From Colwellia sp. (GTDB taxonomy: Bacteria; Pseudomonadota; Gammaproteobacteria; Enterobacterales; Alteromonadaceae): DNA of 64,000 nucleotides. Positions 51,208 through 60,047 of the stretch are shown here, in pieces. Made by a program: the position numbers and the translations under genes. Numbering within the stretch: position 1 is the stretch's first letter; each line of letters opens with the position of its first letter. The stretch spans positions 49,440 to 113,439 of the forward strand of contig JAESPR010000058.1 in assembly GCA_016765685.1 (NCBI GenBank), written 5' to 3'. The notes under the pieces are model-generated. The model made no database searches, had not been told where the DNA came from, and was given only the letters and a program-made list of their open reading frames with translations.

Positions 51208-53608
51208 TACGCAATGCTTTTACGGGATCATTGCTTAATATTTTTCGCACCGGAAAGTAACTCGCTAATAAAGAAATACAAATAAATCCTAAAATAATAC
51301 CTGTAACAAGTAGCCAGTTAGCGTTAACAGTTAAGTCGGGCTGGCTACGACTATAACCTAGCCCTAAGAAACTTAGTGAAAAAGCAAAGAACAAGCTGAT
51401 AACAATAGGCAGCATGAGTTCCCCCAAACTGTCTTTTAATAAGCGGCTATTGCTGGCTCCCATCGCCAATTTTACGCCTAAATCATAACGGCGTACTTGT
51501 ACCATATAATTCACTATGCCATTCACGCCAATAACAACCATAAGTAATGAAACTACCGCTAATATTATTGCTAACCAAGCAGCGGTTAAGTGGCGTTGGC
51601 GTTTTTCATCAAATTGCTGTTCTAAAGTAATAAGTTGCGCTATATCTAAGCGTGAATCTAGCTTAGTAACTAAGTCACGTACTTGTTGCTCTATGGTTGA
51701 ATTATCACTAGCGGTTAATAAAAATGAATATTCCCAGCTACCTTGATATTGCTTAGGAACGTACAGTTCATAAGCTTCATAATGAACCGCGCCTGGCACA
51801 TAAGTATTAGCAGTGACGCCAATGATTTGGTGATAATTCTTTTTATCTAGGGTTATTTTATGGCCAATAACTTGCCCAAAATCATCACTCATTAAATCAG
51901 CTAAACGTTGATTAATAATCACTGGATAATTTTTTAATTCGTTATCCCTTGCTTTAAATTGTTCTCCAGTAACCTCAAGCTTTAACTCAGACAAGTAATT
52001 AGGTGCTATTTTTATTCTTCTTATTTGCGATAAGTAGTTATTGTTTTCATCATAGATAGCCGTATTATTAATATTCTTTGGAATTCTTGGTTCAGATATT
52101 GGCACTAGGTTGGTCACTGCAGAAGCTTGCTTTAATTGGCTCATCAGGCTTTTATGAATGTTTTCACGTTCGGCGGATTTTTTTATATTGGCATAGTTTA
52201 ACGTTAACGACCATTTACTATTAGTTTCTATGCCATTATCACGCAATGCTTCTGATAACGTCTGCCATGCGACATGACTTGCCACAACGAGCACTACAAA
52301 TGACAGCATGATCTGTAAACCTATCAATAGATGGCTAGCGCCTGCACTCATTTGTTTTCCTACACCTTTACCACTGCTTTGCAAGCTAGTCGTTAAGGTT
52401 TTTTCTTTTACTACACTCAATTCAATATAGGAATAAAGCAAAGCAATGACAATAGCTAATACTACTGCCAGTATTAAAATATTGAAGCTTAGCTGCAAAC
52501 TATCTAAGCGCTGAATTGTGCCATTGGCAAGTAAATGAATAACCGAAAAACTTGCACTGGTTAAGACTAAGGCTAATAAAACCGCCAAACCAATAACCAA
52601 AATATTATGCTTAAAAGATTCGATTAACAGTTGTTTATTGCTAGCACCAAAAGCAAAGCTAATCGCGACAGTTTTAATTTTAGCCACAGCGCGAGCCAGT
52701 TGCATACTTGATAAGTTAATTAGAGCGATCACCATAAGTAAAACCACACCAACAAGTAACATTAGCACTATATTACCGCTATCACCCTGTATCGCTTCTT
52801 TATAAAGCGTAATTTTAACGCCAACAGAAAAATCTTGTAATATCGATGGGGTATGCAGTTCAGCACCTTTTAAAGCAAGTGCGCTAGCTTGTTGTTTAGC
52901 ATCTTCTAGAGAAAATCCTTTTTTTATCCTAGCCACTCCTTTATAAGCGCCCATATAATATTGACCTGCTTTCTGAAAGCTAAAGACTTCATCCATGTCC
53001 ATAGGTATCCAAAAAGATTCATTTATATTTTCATATTGGGGCAGCACTAAGTTGTCAGGAGCTACACCTATTACCATAAAGCGGCGTTGATTGAGCTGAA
53101 TTTTCTTACCGATAATATTATCATCACCTTGATAATGCTTTTGCCAAGCGCGATAACCTAAAATAATGACAGGCTGCTTATTGCCGTATTTTTCTTTTTC
53201 ACTAAACAAACGCCCCAACTCTGGTGATACGCCTAATAAATCAAAAATATTATGAGAAGCAAGTAATACCGGTACTTCAGGTCTGTTTACTTGATCGTAA
53301 AGTTTATAATTTGACCATGTATGGTAAGTAGCAAGATCACTAAAGACTGTATTATTATCTTTAACATATTTTATCAGTTGAACATTAGTACCAACACCGT
53401 CAAAAGTAGAAGATTTTATACTACCTTCAAGTTGATATAAATTTTCACTATTTTGATAAGGCAGTGGCGCAAAAAACACTAAATCAACCAAACTAAAAAC
53501 ACTTAATACCATAGACAAGGTAATAGCCAAGGTAAAAACCGTAGTAAGGTAATATTGTTTAGCGCGTTTAAAATTGCATAGTGCTGATTGTAATAACATT
53601 TTAAGCAA
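51200..53608 (-). CDS. Duplicated MacB/FtsX-type ABC permease, about 800 residues
   Basis: 802 residues with two permease repeats. The first has TM1 (about 20-50), a MacB periplasmic domain (about 50-280) and an FtsX block of three helices (about 285-400). The second has TM (about 428-450), another periplasmic domain and three helices to residue 800, ending VRKILSNDPVKALRNE. This is the fused duplicated-permease type; it has no ATPase of its own. With the adjacent LolD-like ATPase and MacA-like adaptor it forms a tripartite export system. It overlaps both neighbours by 8 bp. Confidence 0.9.
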   Translation of the reverse strand: MLKMLLQSALCNFKRAKQYYLTTVFTLAITLSMVLSVFSLVDLVFFAPLPYQNSENLYQLEGSIKSSTFDGVGTNVQLIKYVKDNNTVFSDLATYHTWSNYKLYDQVNRPEVPVLLASHNIFDLLGVSPELGRLFSEKEKYGNKQPVIILGYRAWQKHYQGDDNIIGKKIQLNQRRFMVIGVAPDNLVLPQYENINESFWIPMDMDEVFSFQKAGQYYMGAYKGVARIKKGFSLEDAKQQASALALKGAELHTPSILQDFSVGVKITLYKEAIQGDSGNIVLMLLVGVVLLMVIALINLSSMQLARAVAKIKTVAISFAFGASNKQLLIESFKHNILVIGLAVLLALVLTSASFSVIHLLANGTIQRLDSLQLSFNILILAVVLAIVIALLYSYIELSVVKEKTLTTSLQSSGKGVGKQMSAGASHLLIGLQIMLSFVVLVVASHVAWQTLSEALRDNGIETNSKWSLTLNYANIKKSAERENIHKSLMSQLKQASAVTNLVPISEPRIPKNINNTAIYDENNNYLSQIRRIKIAPNYLSELKLEVTGEQFKARDNELKNYPVIINQRLADLMSDDFGQVIGHKITLDKKNYHQIIGVTANTYVPGAVHYEAYELYVPKQYQGSWEYSFLLTASDNSTIEQQVRDLVTKLDSRLDIAQLITLEQQFDEKRQRHLTAAWLAIILAVVSLLMVVIGVNGIVNYMVQVRRYDLGVKLAMGASNSRLLKDSLGELMLPIVISLFFAFSLSFLGLGYSRSQPDLTVNANWLLVTGIILGFICISLLASYFPVRKILSNDPVKALRNE

Positions 53609-54356
53609 CCTCAGCGGTTAGTTTTTTAGTATTATTACTAGGCTCTTTATTAGACGTTTTATTCGCCTCTTTATTAGAGATGTCATTAACAATTTCGCCA
53701 TCACTAAGTTGAATAGTTCGCCCAGCCATATCAGCATAACGGGGATCATGAGTCACTAATACTATGGTAGTGCCTTGTTTGTTTAAGTCTTGTAACAACG
53801 CCATTACGGCATCACCATTTTTTGAATCTAGGTTACCCGTTGGCTCATCCACTAACATAATACCTGAGTCTCCTGCTAGCGCGCGAGCAATAGAAACGCG
53901 TTGTTGTTGACCACCCGATAATTGGCTAGGAAAAAATTGTGCTTTATCCGCCAAACCGACCTTGTCTAAACAATCGAGAGCGCGCGCTTGACGCTGCTCG
54001 ACACTATCGCCGCGATATTTAAGCGGCAGAGCAACATTGTCTAAAACACTGTATTCATCAATTAAGTTAAACGATTGGAAAACAAAGCCAATACGATTGC
54101 CACGAATTTGCGCCCTTTGGCTGGCATTCATATCCGCAACTTGCAGGCCGTCAATATAATAGTCACCGCTGTCTGGCGTATCTAATAAACCAAGAATATT
54201 CAATAAGGTAGATTTACCGCAACCAGAGGGGCCCGAAATGGCAACAAATTCACCATCATAAATAGCAAAACTCATGCCTTTTAGCACGTGAGTGACTTGC
54301 TCGCCAGAGCTAAAAGATTTGTTAAGGTTTTTAATTTTTAGTATTTCGGTATTCAT
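53601..54356 (-). CDS. LolD/MacB-type ABC transporter ATPase
   Basis: 251 residues. Walker A SGPSGCGKSTLLN, Q-loop FVFQSFNLIDEYS, signature LSGGQQQRVSIARAL and Walker B IMLVDEPTGNLDS. The FNL/DEY sequence and overall length place it with LolD/MacB-class ATPases, which power mechanotransmission rather than classical translocation. It overlaps the permease gene by 8 bp. The C-terminus carries an Asn/Lys-rich tail (SNKEANKTSNKEPSNN). Confidence 0.94.
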   Translation of the reverse strand: MNTEILKIKNLNKSFSSGEQVTHVLKGMSFAIYDGEFVAISGPSGCGKSTLLNILGLLDTPDSGDYYIDGLQVADMNASQRAQIRGNRIGFVFQSFNLIDEYSVLDNVALPLKYRGDSVEQRQARALDCLDKVGLADKAQFFPSQLSGGQQQRVSIARALAGDSGIMLVDEPTGNLDSKNGDAVMALLQDLNKQGTTIVLVTHDPRYADMAGRTIQLSDGEIVNDISNKEANKTSNKEPSNNTKKLTAEVA

Positions 54357-54379
54357 CGTTGTTCCTTTTTATTTTCTCA

Positions 54380-54434
54380 GCGCGGTTAAAACCCCGCCTA
54401 CAAATGGGTTGGTAGGCGGGACTTTAGTCGCGCA
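54380..54434. repeat. REP-like palindromic element between adaptor and ATPase genes
   Basis: CCCGCCTAC at 54393-54401 pairs with GTAGGCGGG at 54412-54420, flanked by outer GCGCG and CGCGC arms. The core motif GTAGGCGGGACTTTAG resembles bacterial REP elements. It is GC-rich in an AT-rich region. It may act as a transcript stabiliser or partial terminator inside the operon. Confidence 0.6.
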
Positions 54435-54446
54435 AAACCTGTACAT

Positions 54447-55670
54447 TTAACTGCTTAATTTTATTTGCGTCACTTCTTTCGGTAAATCTAGTCTCGAACT
54501 GATCACTTTGTCACCTGCTTTTAAACCTGAAAGCACTTGAATAATTTGACCTGATGTTTTGCCAAACTTCACTTCCACCTGCATGGCACGGTTATCTTCA
54601 CTAAGCTTAAATAATTTAACCGTGGTATTTTCATTCACTCCTGTAGGGGTTTTAATATAGTTAACATTTTCTTGCACTTGCGCAAATACCGTAGCATCAA
54701 CCAACTGCATGGGTTTAACACTATCATTACTCTCGCTCAGTTCAATATCTACTTGCACTGCACCATCAACCACCACAGGATCAACCCGTACCACGTGCCC
54801 TGCTAAAGAGCCATTAATGGTATTAATCATTGCTTTCATACCCGCAGATACCATATAAGCTTGTAATTGCGGCACTTTTATTTCAGCCACCAGTGGCGAC
54901 AAACTACCAATTAACGCTAACTCAGCTCCGGCACTGACACTTTGGCCTAAGTTCAGTGATAAACGTTGAATTACGCCATTAATGCCCGCTTTTACTGATA
55001 ACTGTTCAACCATTTGCTTTGTCACGTCAAACTCTTCTTGTGCCTGAGAAATTAAATCGTCTTGGATGGCAAGCGACTCTTCTTGCATCACAATAAGTTT
55101 GGCAATTTTGGATTTTTCTAAAACAACACGTTTTTGCAGCTGCTTGGCTTTTAACTCATTTTTTTTGGCGACAATGCCTGAAACTATTCCATTTTTGGCT
55201 AGTATACGTTCGGCTTCAACTTGCAGCATGGCAATTTCACTTTCAGACTCAAGCTCAGACAAACTTGACTCATTATTTAACATTTCCCTTTGCTGTTGTA
55301 AGTTGATCTGACGTTTATTATTTTTGGCATTTTGCAACTCAGCCAGTGCTTGACGAAGTTGTGTGGTTAATTCAGGATTTTTCAATACTAAAATCACCGT
55401 ATCAGCGGTAACCACAGCGCCGGCTTTAAGTTTTATTTCATCCACCATTGCATTACTGGTTGCCGTTAACAAACGTTTATTCACTGATTGTAATGAGCCA
55501 TAACCTTCAACTTTTATAGCAAAGTCGCCTGCTTCAACCTTGGCAATGGTAATGCTAGCACGAGCGACCACTTGTGCATCATCGCTGTAACCTAAACTCC
55601 AACCTGAAATCAGCATAATGACAGAGATACCGACAATAGATTGATAAATAATTTTTGCTTTAATGTTCAT
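54447..55670 (-). CDS. MacA-like periplasmic adaptor (HlyD family)
   Basis: 407 residues. A single N-terminal membrane anchor (IVGISVIMLISGWSLGY) is followed by a barrel-sandwich/lipoyl half (VEGYGSLQSVNKRLL), a long coiled-coil hairpin (residues about 105-215, Gln/Glu/Lys-rich) and beta-barrel and membrane-proximal domains. It would link the ABC permease with an outer-membrane TolC channel. It is transcribed after the C39 exporter, separated by a hairpin and short tandem repeat. Confidence 0.9.
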   Translation of the reverse strand: MNIKAKIIYQSIVGISVIMLISGWSLGYSDDAQVVARASITIAKVEAGDFAIKVEGYGSLQSVNKRLLTATSNAMVDEIKLKAGAVVTADTVILVLKNPELTTQLRQALAELQNAKNNKRQINLQQQREMLNNESSLSELESESEIAMLQVEAERILAKNGIVSGIVAKKNELKAKQLQKRVVLEKSKIAKLIVMQEESLAIQDDLISQAQEEFDVTKQMVEQLSVKAGINGVIQRLSLNLGQSVSAGAELALIGSLSPLVAEIKVPQLQAYMVSAGMKAMINTINGSLAGHVVRVDPVVVDGAVQVDIELSESNDSVKPMQLVDATVFAQVQENVNYIKTPTGVNENTTVKLFKLSEDNRAMQVEVKFGKTSGQIIQVLSGLKAGDKVISSRLDLPKEVTQIKLSS

Positions 55671-55690
55671 ATTTAATAGCTCTCTTACTC

Positions 55691-55725
55691 TTATCTATTT
55701 ACCTTTAATAAAGGTAAATAGATAA
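55691..55725. other. 16-bp perfect stem-loop between the two export modules
   Basis: TTATCTATTTACCTTT at 55691-55706 is mirrored by AAAGGTAAATAGATAA at 55710-55725 with a 3-nt loop. It lies between the C39 exporter and the MacA-like gene. No U-tract follows on the minus strand, so it may shape mRNA decay or translation rather than terminate. Confidence 0.75.
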
Positions 55726-55752
55726 ATGGATAAATGGATAAATGGATAAATG
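55721..55752. repeat. Four tandem copies of an 8-bp unit
   Basis: GATAAATG is repeated four times without change, starting inside the stem arm of the hairpin and ending 2 bp from the C39 exporter stop codon. Such an octamer tract can vary in number by slippage and would alter the spacer between the two transporter modules. Confidence 0.9.
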
Positions 55753-55754
55753 TT

Positions 55755-57884
55755 TTAACTTGCTATTGCCGAAGCTCTGCTTTGACTGATTAATTGATCG
55801 AGATCGATTATTCTGTCGGCAGCATTAATAGTTTCTTGCCGGTGAGCAACACTGATACGAGTAATTTCTTTATTTTTTAAATATTCATTCACTTGTTGCT
55901 CCGTTTTAGTATCTAAGTGACTAGTCGCTTCATCTAAGAATAAAATTTTAGGTTGGCTGTATAAGGCTCTAGCAAGTAATAAACGTTGTTTTTGACCACC
56001 CGACAAGGCACTACCTAAATCACCCGCTTGTGAATGTAATCCCATTGGCATAGCTTGAATATCGTCCCAAATACTTGCCCCTATTGCCGCCTCTTTAATT
56101 CGTTCAACATCAGGTGACGGTTCAAAAAAGCTGATATTTTCAATTAAAGAGCCATTGAGCAATTGATCGTTTTGCATTACGGTGGCACATACAGAGCGGA
56201 AATTTCTCATACCAATAGAAGCTATAGAGTGACCATCAAGAAAATAATCACCTTGTTGTGGCTGAATAAGACCTACCATTAATTTAAGTAAAGTCGATTT
56301 CCCTAAACCTGAACGGCCAATAATAACAACGGACTCACCTGCTTGTATTTTAAAGTTTAGCCCTTGAAATAGCCATGCAGATGAGGAATTGTAACGAAAA
56401 TGGAGGTCTTGCACTTCAATGCTTCCTTGAATGTTTTCTTTTTGCAACGTTAAACCTCCTTGTTGATCTTCTTGTGGTTGAAGCACAATATCTGACATAC
56501 GTCTTAAGTAAGTTGATGCTAACCTAAAACGAAACAACTGATCAACTAAAGTATGGGTGCTGTTAGCAAACTGTTGCCGATAAGCAAGAAAAGCGATAAA
56601 CATGCCAACGGTAAACACTTCATCAATGATTAAAGTAGCACCAACAAAAACAATCAATAAGTATTCCAATTTACTCACTAGCTCTTGTGATACTTCAGCA
56701 ATAATACCAATTTTTTCGCGTTTGATATTTTCATTGGTAGAATCAGCAAATAAATTTAACCAAGATGACAAGCGAGCACTTTCTTTGACATAACACTTAA
56801 TCGGCATAATAGCGCGAATGGTTTCTAAAAAATGACTGTTTTCTTTTGCTTGCTTAGATAAAGCTTGCTCTAGGTATTTATTCTCTTTATTGGTTAAACT
56901 AAAACGAATTAAAAACGTTAGTGCTAAGAATGCTACAGAAATAAGCGCCAAAGAAGTATGATAAGCGTACATAATGATTAAAGTGGTTATACCAAGCAAA
57001 CCTTCAACTATTGCCGAGATAAAACCCCGACTGATCATTCGTTGTACTTCATTAAAAGCTTCAAATCGCGACTTAATATCACCAATATGACGGCTTTCGA
57101 AAAAGGACATCGGCAAATGCAAAAGATGACGTTGGATGTTTGCTTTGACTTGAAAACCTAAATTTTTATCTAGGTATAAAATAGCGCCTGAACGCAAAGT
57201 ACTGCTTGCTGATGTTAATAACGTAATACCAACAAAGCCTACTAAAAACCACACTAATAAGCTTTGATCTGCTAAAACAATGCCTTGATCTATGACTAGC
57301 CGGATATAATAAGGCGCAACCAGAAATAATCCTTGTAGCAATATAGCAATAATAAATATTTTAAGCAGTGATAAACCCAAACCATCAACGTTACCAATAA
57401 ATGCTCGCAACGGCATTTTAATGCGTTCATCTTTTTGCTCAAAGCTATTCGTTGGAGTTAACTCTATTGCTATACCGGTAAAAGCTTCGGACACTTCGTT
57501 CCAGCTTAGCTTTACTTTACCTTTAGCGGGATCATGAATAGTAATTCCATGGCGATTAACTGAATTTAAGGTAACAAAATGATTAAAGTTCCAATGTAGA
57601 ATAGCTGGTGTTTTCATTTTGGCTAACTGCCCTAACTCCAGTTTTAAGACTCTGCCAGACAAACCTATATCATTGGCAACAGATAACATTTGCTTAACAG
57701 TGATACCTTGAATCCCGACAGGGTATTTTTGACGCATTGCTAACATATTAATTTTATGGCCATGGTAATAGGCAACCATAGCAAGGCAAGTAATACCGCA
57801 TTCAGCAACTTCACTTTGATGAAATATGGGGAGTTTGGCCGCTTTAAAGTCGATGTAATCGGTTAATTTCATAGGTAAACTCAA
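55755..57884 (-). CDS. C39 peptidase-containing ABC exporter for double-glycine peptides
   Basis: 709 residues. The N-terminal C39 peptidase has its Cys at 29 (SEVAECGITCLAMVAYYHG), His at 103 (NHFVTL) and Asp at 119 (IHDPAKG). Six membrane helices follow (about 165-440), then an ATPase with Walker A GRSGLGKST (524-532), signature LSGGQ (628-632) and Walker B ILFLDE (648-653). This class cuts leaders after Gly-Gly and exports the product. Two matching leaders are encoded upstream. The start is 1 bp from the stop of the compact adaptor. Confidence 0.95.
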   Translation of the reverse strand: MSLPMKLTDYIDFKAAKLPIFHQSEVAECGITCLAMVAYYHGHKINMLAMRQKYPVGIQGITVKQMLSVANDIGLSGRVLKLELGQLAKMKTPAILHWNFNHFVTLNSVNRHGITIHDPAKGKVKLSWNEVSEAFTGIAIELTPTNSFEQKDERIKMPLRAFIGNVDGLGLSLLKIFIIAILLQGLFLVAPYYIRLVIDQGIVLADQSLLVWFLVGFVGITLLTSASSTLRSGAILYLDKNLGFQVKANIQRHLLHLPMSFFESRHIGDIKSRFEAFNEVQRMISRGFISAIVEGLLGITTLIIMYAYHTSLALISVAFLALTFLIRFSLTNKENKYLEQALSKQAKENSHFLETIRAIMPIKCYVKESARLSSWLNLFADSTNENIKREKIGIIAEVSQELVSKLEYLLIVFVGATLIIDEVFTVGMFIAFLAYRQQFANSTHTLVDQLFRFRLASTYLRRMSDIVLQPQEDQQGGLTLQKENIQGSIEVQDLHFRYNSSSAWLFQGLNFKIQAGESVVIIGRSGLGKSTLLKLMVGLIQPQQGDYFLDGHSIASIGMRNFRSVCATVMQNDQLLNGSLIENISFFEPSPDVERIKEAAIGASIWDDIQAMPMGLHSQAGDLGSALSGGQKQRLLLARALYSQPKILFLDEATSHLDTKTEQQVNEYLKNKEITRISVAHRQETINAADRIIDLDQLISQSRASAIAS

Positions 57885-57885
57885 A

Positions 57886-58602
57886 TTATTTTAATAATTG
57901 CATAATGTTTTTCGGCTGCTTTACAAGTAGTAATTTTGGGCTGCTTTGTGGAGACAGCAAAGCAAGGTATTGAGCATTCTCTAACTTTATGGCAATTCTA
58001 ATTCCCTCACCGACAATATATTCACCAAATATCATTGAAACTCTGCCTTGAAGTTTTTGGCTATTTAGGATGATTTCAACAGTATTACCTACTTTAACTT
58101 CCTTCTTAGGTCTATCACGCAACCAAAAAACAAACTCATTATCATCATTATTTTTCAATAAGTATCCAACTGGTTGGTAGGCAGGAATAACACTTTGATT
58201 TACTTGTGCATGAAAATAATAACCCGTATTGGTTGCGCTTAGGTATTGGGGGTTTTGATACTGTTGATTATCACTTTTGCCGGTCGAGCTAATATGACTA
58301 ATGCTTACCAAAGGCTGGTTTTTATTCACCATGGTGCCATTTTTAACAAGCTGTTCATTAACAACAACCGCTTGAGAAATAACTAAGGGGAAATAATTTT
58401 CAGCGCTGCTATTTAGTTGATAACTTTGATTTGTCGTTAATGAAATAAATTGAATACTAATAAAAGCAATAAGCAAAATGATACACAAAAAAATAATGGA
58501 TTTATTAATAATTGCCGGCTGTTTGATCACTGAATGACCATACTCTTGGTTTTTATACTGTTGCCTGAGCGCCTCTTTGCGAAACATATTAATAACAGAC
58601 AT
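57886..58602 (-). CDS. Compact HlyD-type adaptor of the C39 exporter
   Basis: 238 residues, much shorter than the usual 400. One membrane helix (IIFLCIILLIAFISIQFISL) is followed by a lipoyl-like half (SAENYFPLVISQAVVVNEQLVKNGTMVNKNQPLVSIS, in pieces) and a beta-barrel (VGNTVEIILNSQKLQGRVSMIFGEYI). The long coiled-coil hairpin that reaches TolC is missing. It lies between the maturase and the exporter, with gaps of 2 and 1 bp, so it clearly belongs to the same unit. Confidence 0.85.
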   Translation of the reverse strand: MSVINMFRKEALRQQYKNQEYGHSVIKQPAIINKSIIFLCIILLIAFISIQFISLTTNQSYQLNSSAENYFPLVISQAVVVNEQLVKNGTMVNKNQPLVSISHISSTGKSDNQQYQNPQYLSATNTGYYFHAQVNQSVIPAYQPVGYLLKNNDDNEFVFWLRDRPKKEVKVGNTVEIILNSQKLQGRVSMIFGEYIVGEGIRIAIKLENAQYLALLSPQSSPKLLLVKQPKNIMQLLK

Positions 58603-58604
58603 AG

Positions 58605-59636
58605 TTAACTCACTTTTTTTATTTCAATATCACCTACACTTGAGTGTTGGTTCATATAACTTAATGGGCAGCCCATTTGCCAACTATCGAGTGTAGTAAA
58701 ACCTTTGATCCAAGTAGAAAATTTTTGGTTATTGATGGTCAATGTGCCGTCAGGATTGATTTTACCGATATTATTGCGCTCATCACTTAAGGCAACAGTG
58801 CATTTATTTAGATTACCATCAGCGCGAATGGCTAATGAATTTGGCTTACCTGCGTAGCAAATATAGTTACCATTTTTATTCATGTTTACTGCTTGCTTTT
58901 CATAGCGACGATTTAAGCTTTTAACCATTTGTGATGCTGTTTGCATGCCACTGAGAGAATTAATGACTTCTTGATCTCCACCTAAATTTACTATCTCATG
59001 AAAAAACAAGCGAAACCTGTGGTCGCCACTTAAAATACTATTATCGTAACGTTCTAAAAATACCAATACACTTTTTTGATTTAAATCAGATATATGCACC
59101 CTTAGTTTTATTTTAAACTCTAGTTCTGATTCTGCCGCAGTGATTAAGTTATCCCAAATTTGCTTAAAAGTTCCACTTCCATTTTGTTTGATTCTTGTTT
59201 TATCATGCCCCAATTGATCTCCATCAATTGAGATTTGAAAATCATTTTGCTTAAGCTCTGCGAATCGGGTTAGTGTTTTTAGATCAAGTAAGTATCCATT
59301 TGTAGTCACATCTCCTACTATTTGACAATTATTTATACTTGCGATTTTTTGGGCGAACTCAGCTATTTCATAAATGGTTCTTGTGGCCAACAAAGGTTCA
59401 CCGCCAAACCAAGATAAGCTTAGTCGATCTAATGTAGGTATTTTATTTTCTAGAAAAATTTTTATCGCAGAAACAACCCATTCAGGCATTTTTCCAATTT
59501 CAAAATCTTCATAACAATACACGCAACGAAAATTACATTGTTCAGTTGGAAATAAGACTAACTGAAATGATCTGGGATTAAGAGCATGGGCTAAAGAGTT
59601 TTTATAAAACCCTTTAACTTTCGAATCATCATTCAT
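58605..59636 (-). CDS. Radical SAM peptide maturase with a short SPASM-like domain
   Basis: 343 residues. The CX3CX2C cluster is CNFRCVYC at 34-41, followed by WFGGEPLL, TTNGYLL and FQISIDGD, the radical SAM core. The C-terminal part has Cys at 260, 279 and 323 (ICYAGKPNSLAIRADGNLNKC, in pieces; QMGCPLS), fewer than a full SPASM domain. Such enzymes crosslink or epimerise residues in RiPP precursors. Two precursors lie immediately upstream and the exporter module downstream. The reaction is not predictable from this sequence alone. Confidence 0.92.
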   Translation of the reverse strand: MNDDSKVKGFYKNSLAHALNPRSFQLVLFPTEQCNFRCVYCYEDFEIGKMPEWVVSAIKIFLENKIPTLDRLSLSWFGGEPLLATRTIYEIAEFAQKIASINNCQIVGDVTTNGYLLDLKTLTRFAELKQNDFQISIDGDQLGHDKTRIKQNGSGTFKQIWDNLITAAESELEFKIKLRVHISDLNQKSVLVFLERYDNSILSGDHRFRLFFHEIVNLGGDQEVINSLSGMQTASQMVKSLNRRYEKQAVNMNKNGNYICYAGKPNSLAIRADGNLNKCTVALSDERNNIGKINPDGTLTINNQKFSTWIKGFTTLDSWQMGCPLSYMNQHSSVGDIEIKKVS

Positions 59637-59680
59637 AGAACACTTTACCTTAAAAATACTAACTAATAGTCGAGTCGGAA

Positions 59681-59776
59681 TTATTTAAATTGATTAAGCA
59701 ACCAATAACTAAATTTAATAGATAAATTGATTGCATCATCACCTTGAATAACTCCATGAAGTAACTTGTCAAGTGT
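59681..59776 (-). other. Open frame continuing after the stop of precursor 2
   Basis: Directly after the TAA of the second precursor the same frame stays open for 31 codons (starting TLDKLLHGVIQGDDAINLSI and ending WLLNQFK) until the next TAA. It has no start codon. It may be chance in AT-rich DNA, the end of an older longer precursor, or part of a stop-readthrough product. Confidence 0.25.
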
Positions 59777-59947
59777 TTATTTTATTTTGCAATCACAATT
59801 ATTGACCGTAATAATGCCCTCATCTTCTTCTGCTTCTGGATCAAAGCCGCCAGAAACGGCATTAGCTAATTCATCACTTAACTCAATTTCACCATCTTTG
59901 TTGATTTTAATCTCGTCACTTTTGATATTTTCAAATTTATCAGTCAT
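59777..59947 (-). CDS. RiPP-type precursor peptide 2 with double-glycine leader
   Basis: 56 residues from ATG 59947, with AAAGGA 7-8 nt upstream. The leader is rich in Asp, Glu and Lys and ends LSDELANAVSGG (Gly-Gly at 33-34), the classical C39 cleavage signal. The predicted core of 22 residues starts FDPEAEEDEG and ends TVNNCDCKIK, with two Cys at 51 and 53. The maturase follows after 140 bp. It is unlike precursor 1 beyond the leader pattern. Confidence 0.85.
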   Translation of the reverse strand: MTDKFENIKSDEIKINKDGEIELSDELANAVSGGFDPEAEEDEGIITVNNCDCKIK

Positions 59948-60047
59948 ATTAAACTTCCTTTAATTACGTTTATTTCGTTTTTATTATCCAAGGAGTTGGA
60001 TGTATTCATTATGTAAAGTTTTTCAAAAAATATAACTGGTAAATCTA

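Noticed and set aside
55721..55752. CRISPR-like short repeat array
   Set aside because: The unit is 8 bp, copies are contiguous without spacers, and no cas gene is present.
59766..59963. Plus-strand ORF of 65 codons, Ser/Leu-rich
   Set aside because: It is the antisense of precursor peptide 2, which has a proper ribosome binding site and a double-glycine leader on the minus strand.
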